From: Siphonodentalium dalli
Taxonomy: Eukaryota; Mollusca; Scaphopoda; Gadilida; Siphonodentaliidae
Assembly (NCBI GenBank): GCA_032622095.1
Contig: CP136066.1
Coordinates: forward strand, 98,667,319-98,731,318
DNA: 64,000 nucleotides
Reading direction: 5' to 3'
Within the stretch, counting starts at the first letter, position 1, and the number at the start of each line of letters is the position of its first letter. Both the position numbers and the translations under genes were made by a program. This document shows, piece by piece, positions 21,390 to 32,999 of the stretch. A model generated the notes under the pieces. That model was not told the DNA's origin. It did not search any database and was given only the letters and a program-made list of their open reading frames with translations.

Positions 21390-23180
21390 TCAGAGCATAG
21401 GATGAAAATAAACCGCACACATCGCTTTAAAAGAAGATATTCATCGCATAACAGTTCAATTTGCATTGGCATACAACCGCCAAGGCAGTATGCAAGGAAT
21501 GTATCTGTATTCATGTTGTCAAGAAGGATAAATGTTTCAATTCCAAATTGTCTATCAATGAATACCAAAATTCGTTTTGTACCATCTGTGTAAACTCGGA
21601 TGTGCACTCCGAATACCTATGAAACAAGAGATTTGAATATGTCTGGTTGCAGCGACTGCATTGAGCGTCATTATCATAGGTGGTTTTGGTCAAAATATTG
21701 GCCATCTTGATGCAGATTGGAAAATAATCTGGTTCTTCTCGAGAAAGCTGCCAAAGTTTCCACAGTGACTGGATGTTGGGTTTTACCTTGAAGAGAAATG
21801 ACAAAGAATCGTCTCTCTGATCACTCTGGCTCACCTCAAGCGAGTAGTGGGCAGATCGAGAGAAAATCTTTGACAATGCTCTTCCAAGTAGACTGAGTCG
21901 GAAAGATACCCGTTTTCGTAAATGAAGATAATGGTATAAGTTGAATTTATGAAGAGTATCGGTGATATCTTTCAGAAATCCTGCCAACGGCCGACCGTAG
22001 ATTCGGTTCCCATGATAATTGAATAGGAATATATCAAGAGCTGCTCTGTGATTCTGGGGTAAGTTAATCATTGTTCCAAGAAACAATAATTTTCTCCTGT
22101 GAATTTCGTACTCAATAGGGAGAAGTCCGAGTAATGATAGGGATAATATAGTATTACTGCGTTTCGGAATGCGCTGTAAATTCTTAATACACATGCGGTA
22201 AGCGCGTTCCAACGTCGTATACTGTGTGTGTGTGACAAACCCCACCATAATTCACAACCATATAAAGCTTTGGGAATAACGATATGCTTCAGAATCTTTA
22301 AGTTGGTTATAGGTGAGAATTCGGTTGAAACTGGTGAGCGACAAGTCGAAAAGAAGCATTTGCGTAGCATGTCATGCAGTAGCCTTCTAAACTTTTGGGT
22401 TATGTTGACCAGTCGAGCTCTGAATAATAACCCAGATGATATACTTCCTCTGCGTTGGCGATATGTCTCGGACCGAGCTCCCATGGTCTATCCTCAGTGT
22501 GACGCTGGTTTAGGGAGGTGCCAAATATAACAACTTTGCTTTTCTCATGTGAGAACTGGAAGCGCCACTTTAAACTATATTTGTGACAAAAGTTGAGTAG
22601 TCTACGGAGACATCCAGTGGTGAATGAAAGAAGAGTTATGTCATCTGCCGTCGTAGGGGACGAACATGAAATAGAGCTAATGTGAATGCCATCTAGCGAA
22701 TCTGACAGGGATGCCACAAGTTAATCAATAAAGACAAGATACAAGAAGGGCGACAACAGACCTCCTTGTCTTGTACCCTGCTCAATTGTGAAGGGCCCTG
22801 CGGTTACCCCATTACAAAGAACATGGCTCTGTACATTTGAGTACATGTTTGAAAATACTCTGAGCATAGTACCTGATAGTCCTTTTTGAGACAATTTATA
22901 GATGAGCCCTTCATGCCATACACGATCGAAAGCTTTCTTTGAATCAAGGAACGCCGCATAAACTGGAGACCCGTTGCTTTTTGCAAACGCAAATGCTTCT
23001 TGCAGCTCGAATGTGGTTATCGCGCAACCGACGCCCCTCTGAAATCCGTTCTGCATAGAGGTTGGGAAATTCTTGAAAATATTGCTACATCGGAGTCTCT
23101 CGAGGATAACGATCTCAAACAGTTTGTAAAGAACAGGCAGAAGCGTGATTGCGCGGTAACTGTCCGGGGCATGTACTGGC
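21390..23180 (-). pseudogene. decayed non-LTR retrotransposon reverse transcriptase
   Basis: The minus strand encodes, in order, an RT fragment (YRAITLLPVLYKLFE near 23,150), NGFQRGVGC, the catalytic block AFLDSKKAFDRVW, GTRQGGLLSPFLY, then the second catalytic block with TADDITLL (usual Y/F replaced by T). A thumb/C-terminal region follows, ending with a CCHC-like knuckle CSRCNQTYSNLLFHRYSEC at about 21,600. It is broken by an in-frame TAA at 22,721-22,723 and frameshifts near 22,400-22,480, 22,070-22,250 and 21,510-21,600. No endonuclease domain is seen; homology stops near 23,180. The LINE clade is unresolved. It cannot be active. Confidence 0.8.
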
Positions 23181-23185
23181 TAAGG

Positions 23186-23402
23186 CCCGTTCCAAACGAT
23201 GGATTTTTGTCGACTCGAATCTAATACCAGACCCACAATTGTATTAAATGCGTCAAAAATGCAACGTTTGAAACAATTAGATCCGTGTCAGACGCATCAC
23301 AGACGAATCTCCGTCCAATTCAGACGAATCTTCGTCGGTGATGCGTCTGAAATCCGTCTTGGTTTCAAACGACGGATTTTTGACGACTCGAATCTAATAC
23401 AT
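23186..23402. repeat. compound inverted/direct repeat
   Basis: A 30-bp phrase containing CGACTCGAATCTAATAC occurs at both ends in the same orientation (about 23,191 and 23,368). Between them CAGACGCATCAC (23,289) pairs with GTGATGCGTCTG (ending 23,349) around AGACGAATC repeats. It directly abuts the broken end of the LINE remnant, so it may be the insertion target or a small MITE. Confidence 0.5.
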
Positions 23403-23671
23403 GTGACGAAAAGAGCCGAAAGTTGCCGAAGAACGAATGCAAATGATATGATAATGATATGATAATAGTATAATAATAAGGGGGTTCTCCTTATCTGCGG
23501 AAATACCCACATGACGTCATTTGTCGCACGCTCTATTTGTTATAAAGAAAGATATATCTATAAGCATTGCTTGGGCAACATTGTGCAAATTGTAATTATT
23601 TTGGTAGTTTGATTCCTCAACGAACATGGCATGTCACTGACTCACATCTTATAATGGATATAGTATCAATG

Positions 23672-23745
23672 ATTTACAAGAAAACCATAGTCAGAAATGG
23701 TAACGCCACCAATATTATAGTATTACATATAAATAGAAATTATAA
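23672..23745 (+). repeat. dispersed 70-bp repeat, copy 2
   Basis: ACAAGAAAACCATAGTCAGA followed by AATGGTAACGCCACCAA and an A/T-rich tail, matching the copies at 18,573, 30,777, 31,875 and 40,185. The surrounding 23,403-24,050 is A/T-rich with no gene seen. Confidence 0.7.
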
Positions 23746-24053
23746 AAAATACATAAAATATTTTGATAACAATTGCGTTTAAACAAGTAATCCTTCAAAT
23801 TATTACTAACAAAGCAAGTAAACGACTGTGGGGTCACTCAACAGATTATAAAGAATTGGACTTAGTATACTGTAAATACTAAAATTTAAATGAAATAATT
23901 AAAAGATAAAATTTAGCAAGTAGTAAAAGTTAATTTTCTCATTTAATATTTATTTTTGGTTAATTAAAGCAATAATTTAAATGTAACATTTGTTTTTTTT
24001 TTAAATGATTGACCGTGGCTCTTCCAATAATTGTGCGACTGACCTGGTCAATT

Positions 24054-24300
24054 GTTCTTAAGAAGTTGTTTTGAGAATTACTATGGAGGGAAATAGTTAT
24101 GGCTGTGGCTTCGCAAGTAATTAACTTGGTGACGTGATGTTAACAAATCTGAACTCCAGTAAACCAAGGATGCTCCATACCAAATATAAGGTAAATTAAT
24201 AATTCTTTAGAAGTTGTTTTAAGATTTACTATGGAGGGAAAGAATTGTGGTGCTGGCTTCGCAACTATGTGACCTCATTGTAACAAATATAAATATTAGT
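24054..24300. repeat. two-copy direct repeat, period about 146 bp
   Basis: A block with AGAAGTTGTTTT, ACTATGGAGGGAAA, GGCTTCGCAA and GTAACAAAT (or GTTAACAAAT) occurs twice with moderate divergence, at about 24,058 and 24,204. Function unknown. Confidence 0.6.
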
Positions 24301-24303
24301 CAC

Positions 24304-24621
24304 TCAGGCAATAGATGTATCTATTCTGTATATTAAGTTATTGGGTCTTACGTGTCTTGAGATGTCTAAATAGTTTTCGATGGACAGATCGCACAAGGGA
24401 CCCACGCCAATCTTCTCTGTTGGGATTCCAATTGTTGGCTTATTAAATATGCACATATGATTAAGATACAGTCGCGCGCGAAGCACGCTCCCGTAAGTCG
24501 GGTTTTGGATCCCAGTTAATGAAAATATCATTGAAATAATCGGATTCCCCCAATAAACATCCATATATTCAATATACATGTTTTGGAGCAGAATTAGGCA
24601 GTCAATATTGGACGCCATCAT
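24304..24621 (-). CDS. unrecognised minus-strand open frame
   Basis: 105 codons from an ATGATGGCG start context (MMASNIDCLILLQNMYIEYM...) to TGA. The residue mix includes IPTEKIGVGPLCDLSIENYL, which looks protein-like, but no known domain, splice support or homologous copy is visible. It could be a single-exon gene, a remnant or chance in A/T-rich DNA. Confidence 0.2.
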   Translation of the reverse strand: MMASNIDCLILLQNMYIEYMDVYWGNPIISMIFSLTGIQNPTYGSVLRARLYLNHMCIFNKPTIGIPTEKIGVGPLCDLSIENYLDISRHVRPNNLIYRIDTSIA

Positions 24622-24667
24622 GGAATTTATTTTGTTTTGTTTTAATTTTCACACATATTTATTAGTT

Positions 24668-25195
24668 ATGTGGATGGAGTTATCATTCAACCTCACATCC
24701 TTATATTGGTTACAGTAATGCCCAAAGTAATTGACCACTTAACCACATCAGACTTATTGGTAATTTTTCAGGATTTAAAATCCTGAAAAATTACAAATAA
24801 TTCTGCTCTGGTTAAGTGGTCAATTACTTTGAACATTACTGTATGAGGATTGAGTTATCATTAAACCTCAAATCCTTATATTGGTTACAGTAATGCCCAA
24901 AGTAATTGACCACTTAACCACAGCAGAATTATGGGTATTTTTTCAGCATTTAAAATCCTGATAAATTACCCATTATTCTGCTGTGCTTAAGTGGTCAATT
25001 ACTTTGAACATTACTGTATGAGGATTGAGTTATCATTAAACCTCAAATCCTTATATTGGTTACAGTAATGCCCAAAGTAATTGACCACTTAACCACAGCA
25101 TAATTATGGGTAATTTTTCGGGATTTAAAATCATGAAAAAATACCCATAATTTTGCTGTGGTTAAGTGATCAATTACTTTGGACATTACTGTATG
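24668..25195. repeat. three tandem MITE-plus-flank units (175-bp period)
   Basis: Three 129-bp MITEs of the CAGTAATGCC family lie at 24,713-24,841, 24,888-25,016 and 25,063-25,191, each flanked by TA. The 46-bp spacers all contain GAGTTATCATT(A/C)AACCTCA and CTTATATTGGT. Spacing is exactly 175 bp. Because the flank is duplicated with the element, this is tandem duplication of one insertion, not three insertions. The short form lacks the GGAAAGCTCTC centre of the longer copies. Confidence 0.85.
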
Positions 25196-25385
25196 TAGAT
25201 GGAGTTAAACCTCACAACAGTGTTTTGGGGATTTGGACCTTGACTTGGGACCTTTGGTTTTTAACGCAACAAATGCGCGTACACCTTATACACAAATTTC
25301 TTATGTAACCAGAGTTTTTCTTGGATAAGATAAGTTTGAAGCCTGCTAACATTTCAAAATGTTGTCAGTTTTGTATTCTCTGCAG

Positions 25386-25465
25386 CGGAACTCGACGCAT
25401 TGAAGCAAAAGTTACAAGAGATAAAATGTGTACGTAACGAGACTATAATACAAATGAAAAAATAA
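25386..25465 (+). CDS. possible terminal coding exon, coiled-coil tail
   Basis: TTGTATTCTCTGCAG is a good acceptor. It is followed by two bases, then 25 codons (ELDALKQKLQEIKCVRNETI, then IQMKK) and TAA at 25,463-25,465. The peptide is a charged amphipathic helix. Upstream exons and the gene's identity are not visible. Support is splice acceptor plus composition only, and a frame this short could be chance. Confidence 0.35.
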
Positions 25466-25489
25466 ATTCAGGGAGGGTGGGCGATACAG

Positions 25490-26180
25490 GGAACTAAGTG
25501 TTGAACCGATAAATTTATAGAGCGATAATGACCAATGTTGACATATTATGCATCTCAACTCTACTGAACATTGCAACAAGGCTATAAAATAGGGGGTGTC
25601 AGAATCTTAGTCTTCTCTATATAGTGCCAGAATAGTCATTTATGGACTTCTATAAGATGTTGGGTTGGTACGTTATATGGACTCGGAGAAAAAGGGGTTT
25701 GTACCGATGAACTGACATAAATTAGTGGAGCGATGTTGCCATGTAATGTATCGCGACTGTACTAAAGCAGCAATGACATAAAATGGGGGGGGGGGGGGGG
25801 TATGAAATTATCTCTATCTCTATAGATGGCACCAGGATTATATAGAAAGGAATAGCAATTGATATACGTATACGGTATACTATAGTAATACCATAGACAT
25901 ATAAGTACAAGTATCACGCGATAAAATATTAAGTAACGTGACTATAGCGATGAATTGGACCGGGATTAGAGGTTGGGTTGGTTATATGTGGATAATTGGA
26001 TATGGAATTCATACCGATGAAACGATACAAATTAGTGGAGCGATAAAGACCAATGTTGACACTTAGTCAGGCTACGCGGGAGAAAATAGGGGTTGATACG
26101 ATAGGCCGAAATAAATGTGTCGGGTGATAATGACCAATGTTGACGTATAAAGTAACACGACTGTACTGTCGCACACTCAT
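25490..26180. repeat. degenerate tandem repeat, units about 150-270 bp
   Basis: Phrases such as ACCGATGAAC, AAATTAGTGGAGCGATAA, GACCAATGTTGACATATT and GCGACTGTACT recur at about 25,505, 25,705, 26,010 and 26,115 with strong divergence. A 16-base G run sits at 25,785-25,800. No coding signal. Confidence 0.55.
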
Positions 26181-26289
26181 CAGATATAATGGTCAAATAT
26201 GGACTCTAGTGCCCAATATGGAACAGCTCAGAAAACATTTGCACAGCCCTAAAATTTATTTAACAAGGCAATTGGCATCAGCCATATAC

Positions 26290-26640
26290 AAATCGATTTA
26301 TGTCGATAAATCTCTTATTTTTCAAAAATTTTAGCTCACACTTGGTGTGTGTGAGTGGGATACTTATATATTCCTAAAATGACAGGGTACAGCACGTAAT
26401 TATTTTTTAGATCGAAGAAATGATTTTTTTCGATGACAAAATTTAACAGTAGAATAACACAGGATTTCCCATTAAAATCGATTTATGTCTATAAAACTGT
26501 CATTTTTCAAAATTTTGAGCTGAAATTTGGTGTGTATGTGTGTAATACTTATATATTCTTAAAATGACAGAGTTCAGCGTGTAATTATGTTTTAGATGGA
26601 AGAAATTGAATTTGTTTTCGATAATAAATTTACACTACAC
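26290..26640. repeat. two-copy direct repeat, period 185 bp
   Basis: AATCGATTTATGTC begins each copy (26,291 and 26,476). Both continue through ATTTTTCAAAA, TTGGTGTGT, ATACTTATATATTC and AAAATGACAG. No function evident. Confidence 0.6.
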
Positions 26641-26899
26641 TGTCTACAGCGTGGACCGTGGACTGGACGGGTCATCGAGTAAACGCATTTTATAAACAGG
26701 CTTTTGTCAATTGCCATTTTGGTCAAACTAAACCCTTTTCGACCGGGACAGCAGATCCGAATAGTAGCTAAGATGTATTTAGATAGAATTATCAAAAGAA
26801 TTTGACCGATTCGGGTGCAGTTTAAGAGAATCGAGTGGAGAAATCTTGGTGATAATTCCAGAAAATAAAGATGGCGGAGAATCACAATGAAACTACCCA

Positions 26900-27450
26900 C
26901 AATTCACTTCACTACACCAGGGGTTCGCAATGGGTTACACATTATTTTCAGTCTATCAAATTATTTATATTTTCAACAACAAGTGACTTATGTTTACAAT
27001 TTCAGCCTATCCTGACTCTATCGATACGATTTATCATATTTTCATAAACATATTATACACCGGTGGCGTTAACTTTACAATTTCGGCATCTACGTGATTC
27101 TATCGGTACGATTGAGTAATGGTACAAAACAAAATGTCCAAGAATACACCAGGGGCTCCCAATGGGTTATATATTATTTTCAGTCTATCAAATTATTTAT
27201 ATTTTCAACAACATATTATTACACCGGTGACTTTAAGTTTACAATTTCAGCCTGTCCTGACTCTATCGATACGATTTATCATATTTTCATAAACATATTA
27301 TACACCGGTGGCGTTAACTTTACAATTTCGGCATCTACGTGATTCTATAGGTACGATTGAGTAAGGTACAAAAGATCTCCAAGAATACATTCGCCCTGTC
27401 CACCACACAATATCAAAATCACAGAAACTAGATACACCACATGTGGCGTA
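26900..27450 (+). repeat. family D dispersed repeat, two tandem units and one end
   Basis: Each unit contains CACCAGGGG(T/C)TC, TATCAAATTATTTATATTTT, CTGACTCTATCGATACGATT, ACACCGGTGGCGTTAAC and TCTACGTGATTCTAT. The second unit continues through CGCCCTGTCCACCACACAAT to TACACCACATGTGGCGTAAT, which matches the element end at 36,397 and 38,696. Other copies: 30,846-31,150 (-) and 36,397-36,970 (-). Class unknown. Confidence 0.65.
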
Positions 27451-27544
27451 ATAATAATCCATATATACCGGTATAAGGGGTATGGGGTTGTAGCAACTGA
27501 TTTATAATAATTCATATAGACCGATATTCCTTATTGTATGGAAT

Positions 27545-27735
27545 AGGGGTGGTAGTCTTTGCCAACCTTGGGCTATGTCAATTGGATCTCTGCACATTTT
27601 ACCATCAAACTGCATTTCCGAACATGGAGACGCATATGCTGGACTCTAGATTTTATAGCTTTCCAGAATTTGCTGTGGTCATCTTTAGCGAACGTTTCTA
27701 TTTGTCGCGTTGAATCTGTGAAATATCTTTTAATC
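27545..27735 (-). pseudogene. LINE fragment from the linker between endonuclease and RT
   Basis: The minus strand reads TFAKDDHSKFWKAIKSR and, in a shifted frame, MQFDGKMCRDPIDIAQGWQR, the arrangement found just before the RT domain in LINE proteins ('FWKxI...G...DPxxIAxxW'). One frameshift separates the two pieces. No RT follows. Confidence 0.5.
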
Positions 27736-27802
27736 TCTTGTTATTTTAACCGAATTCTGATTTGGTCATTCACAAAACCAATATATTTTATATTCTATAA
27801 CT

Positions 27803-28775
27803 AGCAGGGTTACCCGGCGTTGCCCAGGTTAAAGTGATGTTAAACCCTCTGCATATTATGGATATATGATGGGAATAGAGGATACTCTTGTTCTGAGCGT
27901 TACACACATTCTCATAAATTATATATCCAAATAGCATCACAAAACACGATTCTTACACACGGAATATAAGTAGTAGCTCACCATGTCGGATCGGAGCAAT
28001 TGTCATTTTGTTTGTCGCGATTAATCCGTCCCACCAATAAAGAACTATTTATTTATTTACAACTGCGTAAACTTCATATGTTATATAACATGAACATAAG
28101 CACATTAGTTCGCAAAAATAAAAGACGACAATTGGGTTTTACATAGAGATGTATCAATAAATCTAGTGGGTTTGACTAAGATTTTTTAGGACACCTGGTT
28201 ATCAAATCTCCACAAAGATACAGATACTTTAATGAAGTGCTCCTCTGTCCATTGTGCTATATACTGGCTAATTATTCTCAGTTTAAAAGAAATGTTGCTA
28301 TACTTCTATATCAGCTACATGTGCCCGACACAGAATGAAATTTTGAGTTTTTTATGTTAGGCGATGAGTCTGTTCTAAACATGAATGATATCCTCTGTAT
28401 ATTGGGCAGATACAACATTGTCAGATGTCAGTATTGGAGGATCCTGAAAAGTCATGTGCCACTGACTCCGTTTTATTTTATCTCAGAAATTATATTTGAC
28501 GGCACACTGTGACCACAATTGTTGAACGGGCCTTCTATGCATTTCCATATCTCTTGTAACTTTTGTGTGGAAACTATATTGAATGGGGCAGACTCAATTG
28601 TGTTATAATATTAACATGAGCTATTCTAATATTTTAACATGCACCATTATCTTCCTCGCAAAAAGTTACCACTGTTAGAACGCCTTAGTGCCACCTCGAT
28701 TGTACCCCGTGAAGTTATATATAGAGCACATACAGACAGACATATATTTGTAAATATACCTAGGCACCAAATGTG
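27803..28775 (+). repeat. family A/B-like element with a divergent core
   Basis: Starts ACTAGCAGGGTTACCCGGCG followed by TTGCCCAGG, the same position and style of core as families A and B. It ends ACATACAGACAGACATATAT with a TA-rich tail. The body lacks the A or B unit. The 3' quarter (28,620-28,735) resembles the family C end at 30,660-30,750. Roughly 1 kb, no coding frame. Confidence 0.6.
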
Positions 28776-28779
28776 ACGT

Positions 28780-30760
28780 TTTAACACGCACGATTTGATT
28801 CCTCGTATTATTTGAGAAGAACGTGTATGAATTTGATGTTAATTGGCACTAAACATATTTATATCAGTTGTGGTGACACATTTATAGGAGAATTGTTTTG
28901 AATCTTTAGTCTTGTTGGTAAATCAAATGTAGGAATGCCTCTGTAATCATGATAACCCGCCCGTCCCTATTTCGGACTCAAGCGCGCAACATTTGACATC
29001 ATTAAACCACAAACTTAGACTCATTATGGAGATGAATATATATAAAATTGTTTAAAATTGGCGAGTATACAAATTCGTATCAGATTTATAGGGCCCCACA
29101 TCTCTCACCCAAACTGTACCAATTTGGCGTATTTAAACCACATGATTAGATTCCTCGTATCACGGAGAATATGTATCAATCTGGTGGAAATCGGCGCTAA
29201 ATATATTGTTTATCTATTCGTGTGTCTCTCTCGCCCTCTGTGGACCCCTGTCTCGAATGGCACCAGTTTTGACATCTTTAAACCACACAATTAGACTCCT
29301 GATATCATGGAGATAAATATTTATAAGTTTGGTGCTAAACTAAAATTAATTTTATCAATGTTGGTGACCCTCTCCCTTTCAGTGCACCCCTGACTCGAAT
29401 GACGCAACTTTTGACAGCTTTAAGCCACCCCATTAGACTCCTGATACCGTGTGGATGATTTTGTATAAGTTTTTGTATAAAATTGGCGAGTGTACAAATT
29501 CGTATCAAATTTATGCCCCCATGTCTCTCATCCAAACAGCACCAATTTGGCGTATCTAAACCACACGATTAGTTTCTCGTATCATGGAGAATATGTATCA
29601 ATCTAGTGGAAATCAGCGCTAAACATATTGTTCATCTTTTTTGCGTTCCTCTCACCCCCTATTCACCCTGACTCGAATGGCCCCACTTGTGACAGCTTGT
29701 GACACCCTTAAGCCACACAATTAGACTCCTGATAAACCAATTTTGATCAAAGTTAGTGACCACTAACCCCCATCTCTCACCCAAAACAGCACCAACATGG
29801 CGTCTTAATATCACACGATCAGACTCCTCGTATTTTGGATAAGAATGCGTATCACTTTGGTGGAAATCAGTGCTAAAATTATTGTGTATCAATTTTGGTG
29901 CCCCTCTGCCTTTCAGTTCAACCCTGACTCGAATGACACCACTTTTGACATATTTAAGCCACACCATTAGACTCATCATACCATGGGGATGATATTGTAT
30001 AAGTGTGGTGGCAATCGGCGACTAAACCCATTCTTATCTAATTGATTGAGTGCCCCTCACACAATCTTTCATCAAAACGACAGCAATTTGGAGTCTTTAA
30101 ATCGCACAATTAGATTCCTTGTATCACGGAGAAGAATATATATCAATTTGGTGGAAATCGGCGCTAAAATTTGTTTTATCAATTTTGGTGCCCTCTCCCA
30201 TACCGTGCACCTCTGACGCGAATGGCGCCACGTTTGACATATTTAATCAACACCATTAGATTCCTCATATCACGGGGATGATTATATAAAAGTTTCATGG
30301 CAATCGGCGGCAAACGTTTTTTCTACCCCTCCCCCTGTTCTGCCCCTGGCAACGGCGTCACTTTAGAAAATTCTAACCAACACCATTATCTTTCTCGTAA
30401 CCCCCAGTAGACCGTTTGGTGCCATCTAGATGGTCCCTCGGCGCTAAACTTATTTTATAAATTTTGGTGCCCCTCTCCTCTTCCGTGCATCCCTGACTCG
30501 AACGGCGCCACTTGACATATTTAAACCACACCATCAGAGTCCTTATATCATGGGGATGATTATATATAAGTTTCGTGGCAATCGGCGACAAATTTTTTTT
30601 CTGCCCCTCCCCCTTTTCTGTCCCTGACAACAACGGCGTCATTTTAGAAAATCCTAACCTCACCATTATCTTTCTCGTAAAAAGTTACCCCTAGTAGACC
30701 CCTTTGGTGTCGTCTAGATGGTCCCCTGTGAATTTCTATAGAACACAGACAGACATTAGC
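28780..30760 (-). repeat. family C tandem repeat, second block
   Basis: Reverse-orientation relative of the 9.5-14.3 kb block: repeated AATTTGGCGT, CACACGATTAGATTCC, GGAGAA(T/G)A, ATCAATTTGGTGGAAATCGG and CCCCTGACTCGAATG(G/A)C phrases about every 110 bp. It ends at 30,720-30,760 with GAATTTCTATAGAACACAGA and CAGACATT, which is the GACA-type tail seen in families A and B, linking C to the same class. Confidence 0.7.
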
Positions 30761-30776
30761 AAATATAGATATAGAT

Positions 30777-31230
30777 TACAATCATGGGTATATAATATAT
30801 AATCTTGAGCGCGTTACCATTTCTGACATTGGTTTTCTTGTTAACGCCACCGGTGTAATATGTTTTTGAAAATATAATAACACCTGGTCCACTGGGCGAT
30901 TGCATTATGGGTAATTAGGTATTCTCGTACCTGACTCAATCGTACCGATCAAGTCACGTACAGGCTGAAATTGTAAACTTAAAGCCACCGGTGTAATATG
31001 TTCTTGAAAATATAATAATAAAACCTGGTCCAATGGGAGATTGGATTATGGGTAATTAGGTAGTCTCGTTTAGTTTAGTAGAAAGGAAATAGTATTCAAT
31101 TAACTGATAGCCTGAAAATAATGTATAACCCATTGGGAGCCCCTGGCGTAGTGAAATGAATTATGGGTAATTTTAATTGGAGTGCGCATGCCTGTTCTGT
31201 TGGAGTAATCGCGATCTTTTATTTTCTGGT
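30777..31230 (-). repeat. dispersed 70-bp repeat copy 3 plus family D copy
   Basis: 30,777-30,845 is the complement of the ACAAGAAAACCA...AATGGTAACGC block. 30,846-31,150 is a family D copy (CACCGGTGTAATATG, CTGGTCCA, GATAGCCTGAAAATA). It continues to about 31,230 with GTGCGCATGCCTGTTCTGTT, a stretch also found beside the 36.9-kb copy. Confidence 0.6.
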
Positions 31231-31689
31231 CATCAAGTCAAAATTGTATCATATACACAATGTGTTTGTACTGATGCATGTATCGTGACTCGACTCGTTT
31301 TCGTGGTCATATAGGCCCTATATAACCTATGATCAGAGTCGCGAAATCTGATAGAATTCCAGGAATCGTACATTCACTTTCAATAGTATAGATTCTCTGA
31401 ATCTGCCGCGGAATTCCCAAAATTGTACTTTCATTTTCAATAGGATTCTCCGAATTTTCACTTTCACTTTTCATTTTTACCACGCAAAGCGACCTTAGTT
31501 GACACAGATATATGACACACTGGCTGAGTCCATGACAAATAGTTTATCTAATAAATATTCTTCATCTTATTCACAACTAATTAATGAATAACATTATTTG
31601 ACTGACTTGTTAAATAACATCTAATAAATATTCTTCATCTTATTCACAACTTTAAGGAGTCTTTCTGGCACACGAGAATATTATAGTCA
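31231..31689. other. two short direct repeats, otherwise nothing
   Basis: A 30-base phrase containing CTTCATCTTATTCACAACT occurs at 31,548 and 31,621 (73-bp spacing). A GAATTCC...TCAATAG phrase is repeated near 31,352 and 31,412. No exon or RNA gene seen. Confidence 0.5.
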
Positions 31690-31957
31690 ATTCAAGGTCA
31701 AATCGCGCCTTTCGCCGGAAAGCAGATGAGAACAGCCCGGACGAAGTCGGGCCCACCAGCCAGTGTAATAAAAAGCGAGACAGCTTGAAGAATGTATGTA
31801 TAACACGAGAAACGGGAAAACGTGGTATATGGAAGTATCCAAATTTCCCACATGGAATTTGAAAGCTAGTTTATATTATAATTATATTATAATTTATATT
31901 TATGGCTAATAATATGATCTTGGTGGCGTTACCATTTCTGACTATGGTTTTCTTGTA
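31690..31957 (-). repeat. family A 5' fragment and dispersed repeat copy 4
   Basis: 31,690-31,765 read on the minus strand gives CTGGTGGGCCCGACTTCGTC, CGGGC and CGCGATTTGACCTTGAATTG, i.e. only the head of a family A element. 31,875-31,957 is the complement of the 70-bp ACAAGAAAACCA repeat. Confidence 0.65.
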
Positions 31958-32890
31958 ATGACTGTCTGGCATAGCCCTGTCGCTATAGACGAATCAAACC
32001 AACTAAAGCGAACCAAATCACAATAAACCTATTCCGTCTCAAATTGTATGGCGCTATGTACCGATCTTGAATCATAACATACATGAACGTTGACAAACCA
32101 CTCAGATTCTTCTCGATTATTGCGTCACTTGAATTTCGAGGCGATATTTGGGAGAAGGAACTGTAGCCTATCACTTTATGTGAAGTAAGAAAAGTAGTAT
32201 CTGGAAAACGAAAACTAGCCTTTATAACACATTTTCCATCACTTACAACGCAATTTTTTCGCAATATATGGGAACAACTAATTTCCAGAAGAACTTATTA
32301 ATGTATAACTAAATATATCTGTTTGCACAGTATTTGAAGATACTTTGTTCTCAGAATTGTTTTTATTTGTGTGCTGAGTGTTTGCACACAAAAAAAAACA
32401 CCACAATCCAAGTGATAAATTATTATTACATCGCATTCCATACGCCTGTCTAAATTAGCGTGATTCAAACATCATCGCCGAAACTGGCCAATCACATGCA
32501 TACCAATTATTTCTTTGAGGAATATCCTATGAATGTTAAAAACTTACCATTTTGTAAAGATTTTTTCTTTTTCTCTCTGCAATTATCGCAAATGAAACGT
32601 AGCAAACGTAGAAACGTAGCATTTATCGGAAAAGCGGCAAACCTCGAGTAGCGGATGAACCCCCCTGTTACCAGGACAGCCGCTCATTCCCGGTTTCGAA
32701 CCGCGACAGTATAATCATACAATCAGATTATCAGAAACCGTTATACCAATCGGCCGGTCACGCGTGTCTGTGTTTGGAATTCTGTCTGGTTTCATTGTTC
32801 GCGTGAACTCATCCAGGTTAAACCCTCAAACGTGCATATCTGAAAGTAGGTCACGGTCAATTCAACACACCAAGAATAACAGACTGAAGC

Positions 32891-32960
32891 ATGTTAAGCA
32901 TTCTGACTGTCTTTGCAGTGACATATATTGGTAGATCAATAGCTGAATATAACTGCGAAG
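32891..32960 (+). CDS. candidate first coding exon of the ZP-domain gene (signal peptide)
   Basis: ATG at 32,891 opens 23 codons, MLSILTVFAVTYIGRSIAEY then NCE, a plausible secretory signal peptide: short start, hydrophobic core, small/polar residues near the likely cleavage. The exon would end at 32,960 before GTTCGT, an imperfect donor but with G at +5. It leaves one base (G). The exon at 43,557 begins with TC, so the junction codon would be GTC (Val) and the frame runs into the ZP domain without a stop. What I see: the open frame, a donor and phase fit. Inferred: that the 10.6-kb intron exists. A rival acceptor is 33,803 if the donor is shifted four bases. Confidence 0.4.
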
Positions 32961-32999
32961 GTTCGTATATATACAGACTGATGGTTCACTGATTTAATA

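Noticed and set aside
26872-27060. Open frame starting in AAAGATGGCGGAGAATC, with a similar reading at 37,019 on the other strand
   Set aside because: The shared residues come from family D repeat DNA; frames break at different points and no domain is present.
31983-32264. 93-codon minus-strand frame
   Set aside because: No domain, no splice border and A/T-rich surroundings; length alone is not enough.
32655-32750. tRNA-like gene on the minus strand (GGTTCGAAACC B box and a weak A box)
   Set aside because: The acceptor and anticodon stems do not pair; at most it is a tRNA-derived SINE relic.
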